A stretch of 64,000 nt of DNA from Purshia tridentata (taxonomy: Eukaryota; Streptophyta; Magnoliopsida; Rosales; Rosaceae), in contig QANT01008395.1 of NCBI GenBank assembly GCA_003254885.1, positions 1 to 64,000 of the forward strand. The letters are read 5' to 3'. Under the pieces are notes generated by a model, which made no database searches, had not been told where the DNA came from, and worked only from the letters and a program-made list of their open reading frames with translations. Position numbers and translations under genes: made by a program. Below, piece after piece: positions 61,088-64,000 of the stretch. Positions within the stretch are counted from its first letter, which is position 1. The number at the start of each line of letters is the position of its first letter.

Positions 61088-61121
61088 TTATACAGTTTTT
61101 GTTTTCTTTTGCTTTCTGATT
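60999..61121. repeat. (AT)n plus 35-bp unit, duplicated
   Basis: GTTATACAGTTTTTGTTTTC and onward (35 bp) occurs at 61022-61056 and 61087-61121. Each copy is preceded by a long (AT)n run; the second is separated from its run by GAGAGA. The two copies look identical. Confidence 0.92.
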
Positions 61122-61804
61122 AAAGGGGAAGGAGGACAAAATTAAGTCGATCTTTAGTTATAGAAGTGATTTTGAAATTAAATACTATAGAGTTCTTGTT
61201 TTCTTTCTTTTTAATTTAGAATAAAGAAAGAATGAAAATCAAACTCCAGTTATTGTATAGGTGCTTTAAAAAAAAAAACGACAACTCTGTAGCTAAAAAA
61301 AATGTTATAGAATATATTCATTTTACTATTATTATAATTTATAACCCATTAAATAAAAGAATGGTATATTGAAAGAAGAAGAAGAATAAGTAACTAGATA
61401 GAAAATTAAGAAGATCGAATGTTATAGAATTGACTTTACTAATTAAGTATCTAAAATGATTTACCAACCCATTGCATTCATTCTAGATGTATGAATTCAA
61501 CACCATTTCTCCACCTGTAGATTGAATTGGAAATTGTAAATTAAGTTTCCAACCGTACGTTACAGTAGGACAAAATACCAAATCATTAAATGAAGATTAA
61601 TTTAGTCAGAGCTAGAAAGAAGGACTAATTATAACCGACAACTATAGATTCCAACTCTAATTCTGACCCTCAATTCCAATCCATATGGAACAAGCTTCAT
61701 TATCAAAATCAAAGCAATAGCAATGTACAAAATGAAACCGACAAGCCAGACTTCATTATCAAACTTATTTAAATGATATTTCAGTACAATATAACCTAAT
61801 CAAA

Positions 61805-63273
61805 TCATAAATCAATGGATGAAGTACTGTCTGATACCACAGAGGATGGTGAGTACCTACAAACTCTAGCTTCCTTAAAAACAAGGCCAGGTTTACAGAA
61901 ATACCCTTTTGCTGGGTTGCAATGTCTGTCCTCAGAACATATGCATAGTCCCTCCAAAGCACACCCATCACTCTTTGCAGCCTCTTTCCCAAACACAATC
62001 TCATCAGACCATTCACTAGAAAACATGTTTTGTGGGTCCAATTGCTTAATCCCATTTAAGAATTTGTCAAACTTTGGGTACTTTTTCTGTACACCCAAGA
62101 ATGCTATGTTCCTGTTCTTAGCCCAATGTGGCTTAGCCCCATGTTTGAAAAATGCCAATTGCTCCACTTCTTCCCACACATCTTGGTTAAACCTTGGAGT
62201 TGAAGCCTCATCAGCTCTATAGTAATTGAAATCAACAACCACAGAATCCTCAGACTGACCAAGAAATGCCTCAGAGGCCTTAATGAAACGTATCAGAATT
62301 CCATTGTAGATGTCCACCCCACAAAAGCTCTCTGCTTTGATCAGGTCTCTCAGAGCCTTCACATCTCGGATGAAGTCTCGGAACTTTGGTGCCGGAAATA
62401 TTGCTGTTGTTTCGTAGAAGGAGAGGCCACTGATTCTTGGATCCCAAGCACAGGAGCTGTCTTTGCCCGTTGAGTATATGCATGAACCTGAGGTTTGCAT
62501 TTTGCCCTGGTGACCAACTACTGGGTACCCAGTAAAGATTAGGCCATTCTTCAAACCATTGGCGATTAATTTCTTGTACCCCAAGACTGAAGAGGCTACT
62601 GTGCATTTTCCATTCGAGCTGTGTCTATTATCCAAGGTTTTCTCTGCATGCATTTCAAATTTAGGCTCTCTTAGTCTTCAAGTAATGCTATTTGGAATGC
62701 ACATACCCACATCTATAAGGGTCAATCTAGTGTGTAGGGAATTTCTGTGTTTTGGGAAATGTGTAGATAAAAGAGTGGTGGATTCATAACATTTTTAAAC
62801 GTAAAAGTAAGATTATACCATAATCTGTGTACCCTATAACCTATTATAGAACAAAAATGTTAAATGAAAGAATGTGACATACCTGTTGCTCTTACAGATT
62901 GGGAGACCAGAATTAGATTGGATTGGAATCCCAGGAAATCATAGACCCCATCGCCAGAGGCATTATAGGGAACTCTGTTATCATATCTGTAGGCAGCTGT
63001 ATACCTTGATGGGTACCAAGTGATATCCGCAAATTCGTATTTCTTAGCATGGTCCATGTATATGTCTTCAATTTGAGCATCATCTGTGAAGTTATAGGTT
63101 ATGCTTCTTTTGAATCCTGGTTGTAGTGACAACTTTACCTATTGGCAATTTCAAATGTTTGATTCAGTAACTTTGGACTGAAGAAATTAAGAAATCATCA
63201 TCATACAGACAGCATTCAATAATTTCAATTCAAGAAATGAAGACAGGTTACTGACCTTAGAGATGACACCCAA
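61805..63273 (-). CDS. GULLO: L-gulonolactone oxidase-like protein, 3' part of a gene interrupted by a retroelement
   Basis: Aldonolactone oxidoreductase family (FAD-linked; some plant members oxidise L-gulono-1,4-lactone towards ascorbate). Visible minus-strand exons: the last 19 bases of an upstream exon (63273-63255, reading LGVISK), then 63138-62883 and 62643-61805, ending at TGA 61805. They join in phase. Seen are the ALO-type C-terminal domain, with the family HWAK motif (GAKPHWAKNRNIAF) and YPKFDKFLNGIKQLDPQNMF. A Cys-rich tail typical of plant GulLOs follows (CALEGLCICSEDRHC, YFCKPGLVF). The N-terminal FAD-binding half is absent: the coding sequence stops at the LTR of a copia element at about 63274. 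It may lie beyond the element outside the window. If the insertion is fixed, this allele is probably non-functional. Confidence 0.88.
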
Positions 63274-64000
63274 CTATTGAAGATAATGACTGATCGTGGA
63301 GTTGTATATTTGAATTATTTTGAATCTTAGTTAGTTGTGGTTATACCACATCGTTAGTCAGCTATGACTAAGTCTTGGTCAAGCTGAGTTTATCTTCCTG
63401 CTTTGTAGGCTCTTATTGTTGCTAGCTTTAGTCAGTTTGTTTTTGCTGAATAACTCCCTGTATAAAGCCGTGTGCTTGGTTAATGAGAAGAGTGTGTTTT
63501 CCTCACCAAACAATATTTGCACTCTCACATGGTATCAGAGCATCATCTGCTCGATCCAGAAAATTCCTCTATAATTTTTCTGTTTTAATCTTTATCACCA
63601 TGGGTGATCATATTCCTCCAGTCACAAATTCACACTCCTCCAATACCATCCGAATCAATGAGGCTCAACTTTTCACCATAAACGTGTCAGCCCAAACACC
63701 ACTCAAACTTACCAGCACCAACTATGTTTCATGGAAACTACAATTCCAAACACTCTTTATTGGGTATGATTTACTAGGCTACATAGATGGAACTAAACCA
63801 TGTCCACCTCCCACTCTCACCACAAACACCACTACCATCACAAATCCTGCCCACAGTTTTTGGATTCGTCAAGATCAACTCATTCTCAATGCCATCATTG
63901 GCTCACTCTCCCCTACAATAATTCCATTCATTGCAAGTGCTACAAGTTCACGTGCGGCATGGATTATTCTTGCTAATACCTATGCCAAACCAACACGTGG
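63274..64000 (+). mobile_element. Ty1/copia LTR retrotransposon, left part (5' LTR, PBS, start of gag)
   Basis: The 5' LTR is about 63274-63529 (roughly 255 bp; the left edge could be 63277) and ends in CA. The primer-binding site TGGTATCAGAGC, of the initiator-Met-tRNA type, follows immediately at 63530-63541. A gag-like frame begins at 63600 (MGDHIPPVTNSHSSN, then LTSTNYVSWKLQFQTLFIGY) and runs open to the window edge, with the UBN2-type copia gag character. In the part visible it looks whole. The 3' LTR, pol and the right-hand target duplication are outside, so age cannot be judged. Confidence 0.9.

Larger units (their letters stand above)
57283..61804. other. EMF1 3' UTR and AT-rich intergenic DNA
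   Basis: The EMF1 3' UTR occupies roughly 57283-57980. It has a repeated TGTAAAAGCCTGAAGATGGC at about 57712-57731 and 57754-57773. The rest to 61804 has no supportable gene. It contains many microsatellites: (CT)n at about 58094-58113 and 59702-59721, and (AT)n at 59118-59161, 60331-60355, 60999-61021 and 61056-61080. Short frames such as 59564-59779 and 60534-60728 have no recognisable content. Confidence 0.5.

Noticed and set aside
1-64000. CRISPR arrays, operons, rRNA genes or prokaryotic-type systems
   Set aside because: Nothing of the kind; all genes are intron-bearing or plant-type and singly arranged.

Overview
The window is nuclear DNA of a flowering plant, most likely a eudicot. 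The genes have many short introns with GT/AG borders, the intergenic DNA is AT-rich, and every recognisable protein is of a plant family (EMF1, TOL, TCX, GulLO, plant PEX4). The proteins look like those of woody rosids, perhaps Rosaceae, but that is an impression, not something the sequence proves. Three single ambiguous bases (671, 18072, 50092) each lie in or beside a homopolymer, which suggests a draft assembly.

Layout. 1-20 kb: eIF3 subunit L (minus, 7 exons), a four-helix membrane protein of unknown function (minus, 3 exons), a plastid class-IV aminotransferase/aminodeoxychorismate lyase-like gene (plus, 5 exons) and an intronless F-box/DUF295 gene (minus). After these comes 5.8 kb of non-genic DNA with a truncated copy of the F-box gene, a 620-bp inverted repeat next to an exon-like fragment, and a terminal-inverted-repeat element. 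20-27 kb: a 10-exon TOM1-like (TOL) ubiquitin-receptor gene with a Gln-rich tail. 28-32 kb: PEX4, the peroxisomal E2 enzyme. 32-35 kb: a 13-exon alpha/beta hydrolase (minus). 37-42 kb: a two-CXC-domain TSO1-like gene (minus). 42-50 kb: a gene-poor, AT-rich stretch with a 5'-truncated LINE in a 19-bp target duplication and several small repeats. 50.7-57.3 kb: EMBRYONIC FLOWER 1. 61.8-63.3 kb: the 3' part of an L-gulonolactone oxidase gene (minus), cut off by the left LTR of a Ty1/copia element that runs out of the window.

Eight complete gene models and the visible 3' part of a ninth were built by joining exons at GT/AG sites with matching phase. All eight complete models close in frame. These are separately transcribed housekeeping and regulatory genes, not an operon. 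Functional themes are translation (eIF3L), ubiquitin use (PEX4, TOL, F-box), chromatin and cell-cycle repression (EMF1, TCX), folate precursor or D-amino-acid metabolism, and aldonolactone oxidation. From memory, the order eIF3L / PEX4 / hydrolase / TCX resembles Arabidopsis At5g25754-At5g25790, and EMF1 beside GulLO resembles At5g11530/At5g11540. If correct, the window joins two ancestral blocks.

I found no clearly new biological system. The items most worth a second look are the long inverted repeat with adjoining exon-like sequence (16.98-17.84 kb), the copia insertion in the GulLO gene, the double microsynteny, and the telobox/CT-rich leader of EMF1.
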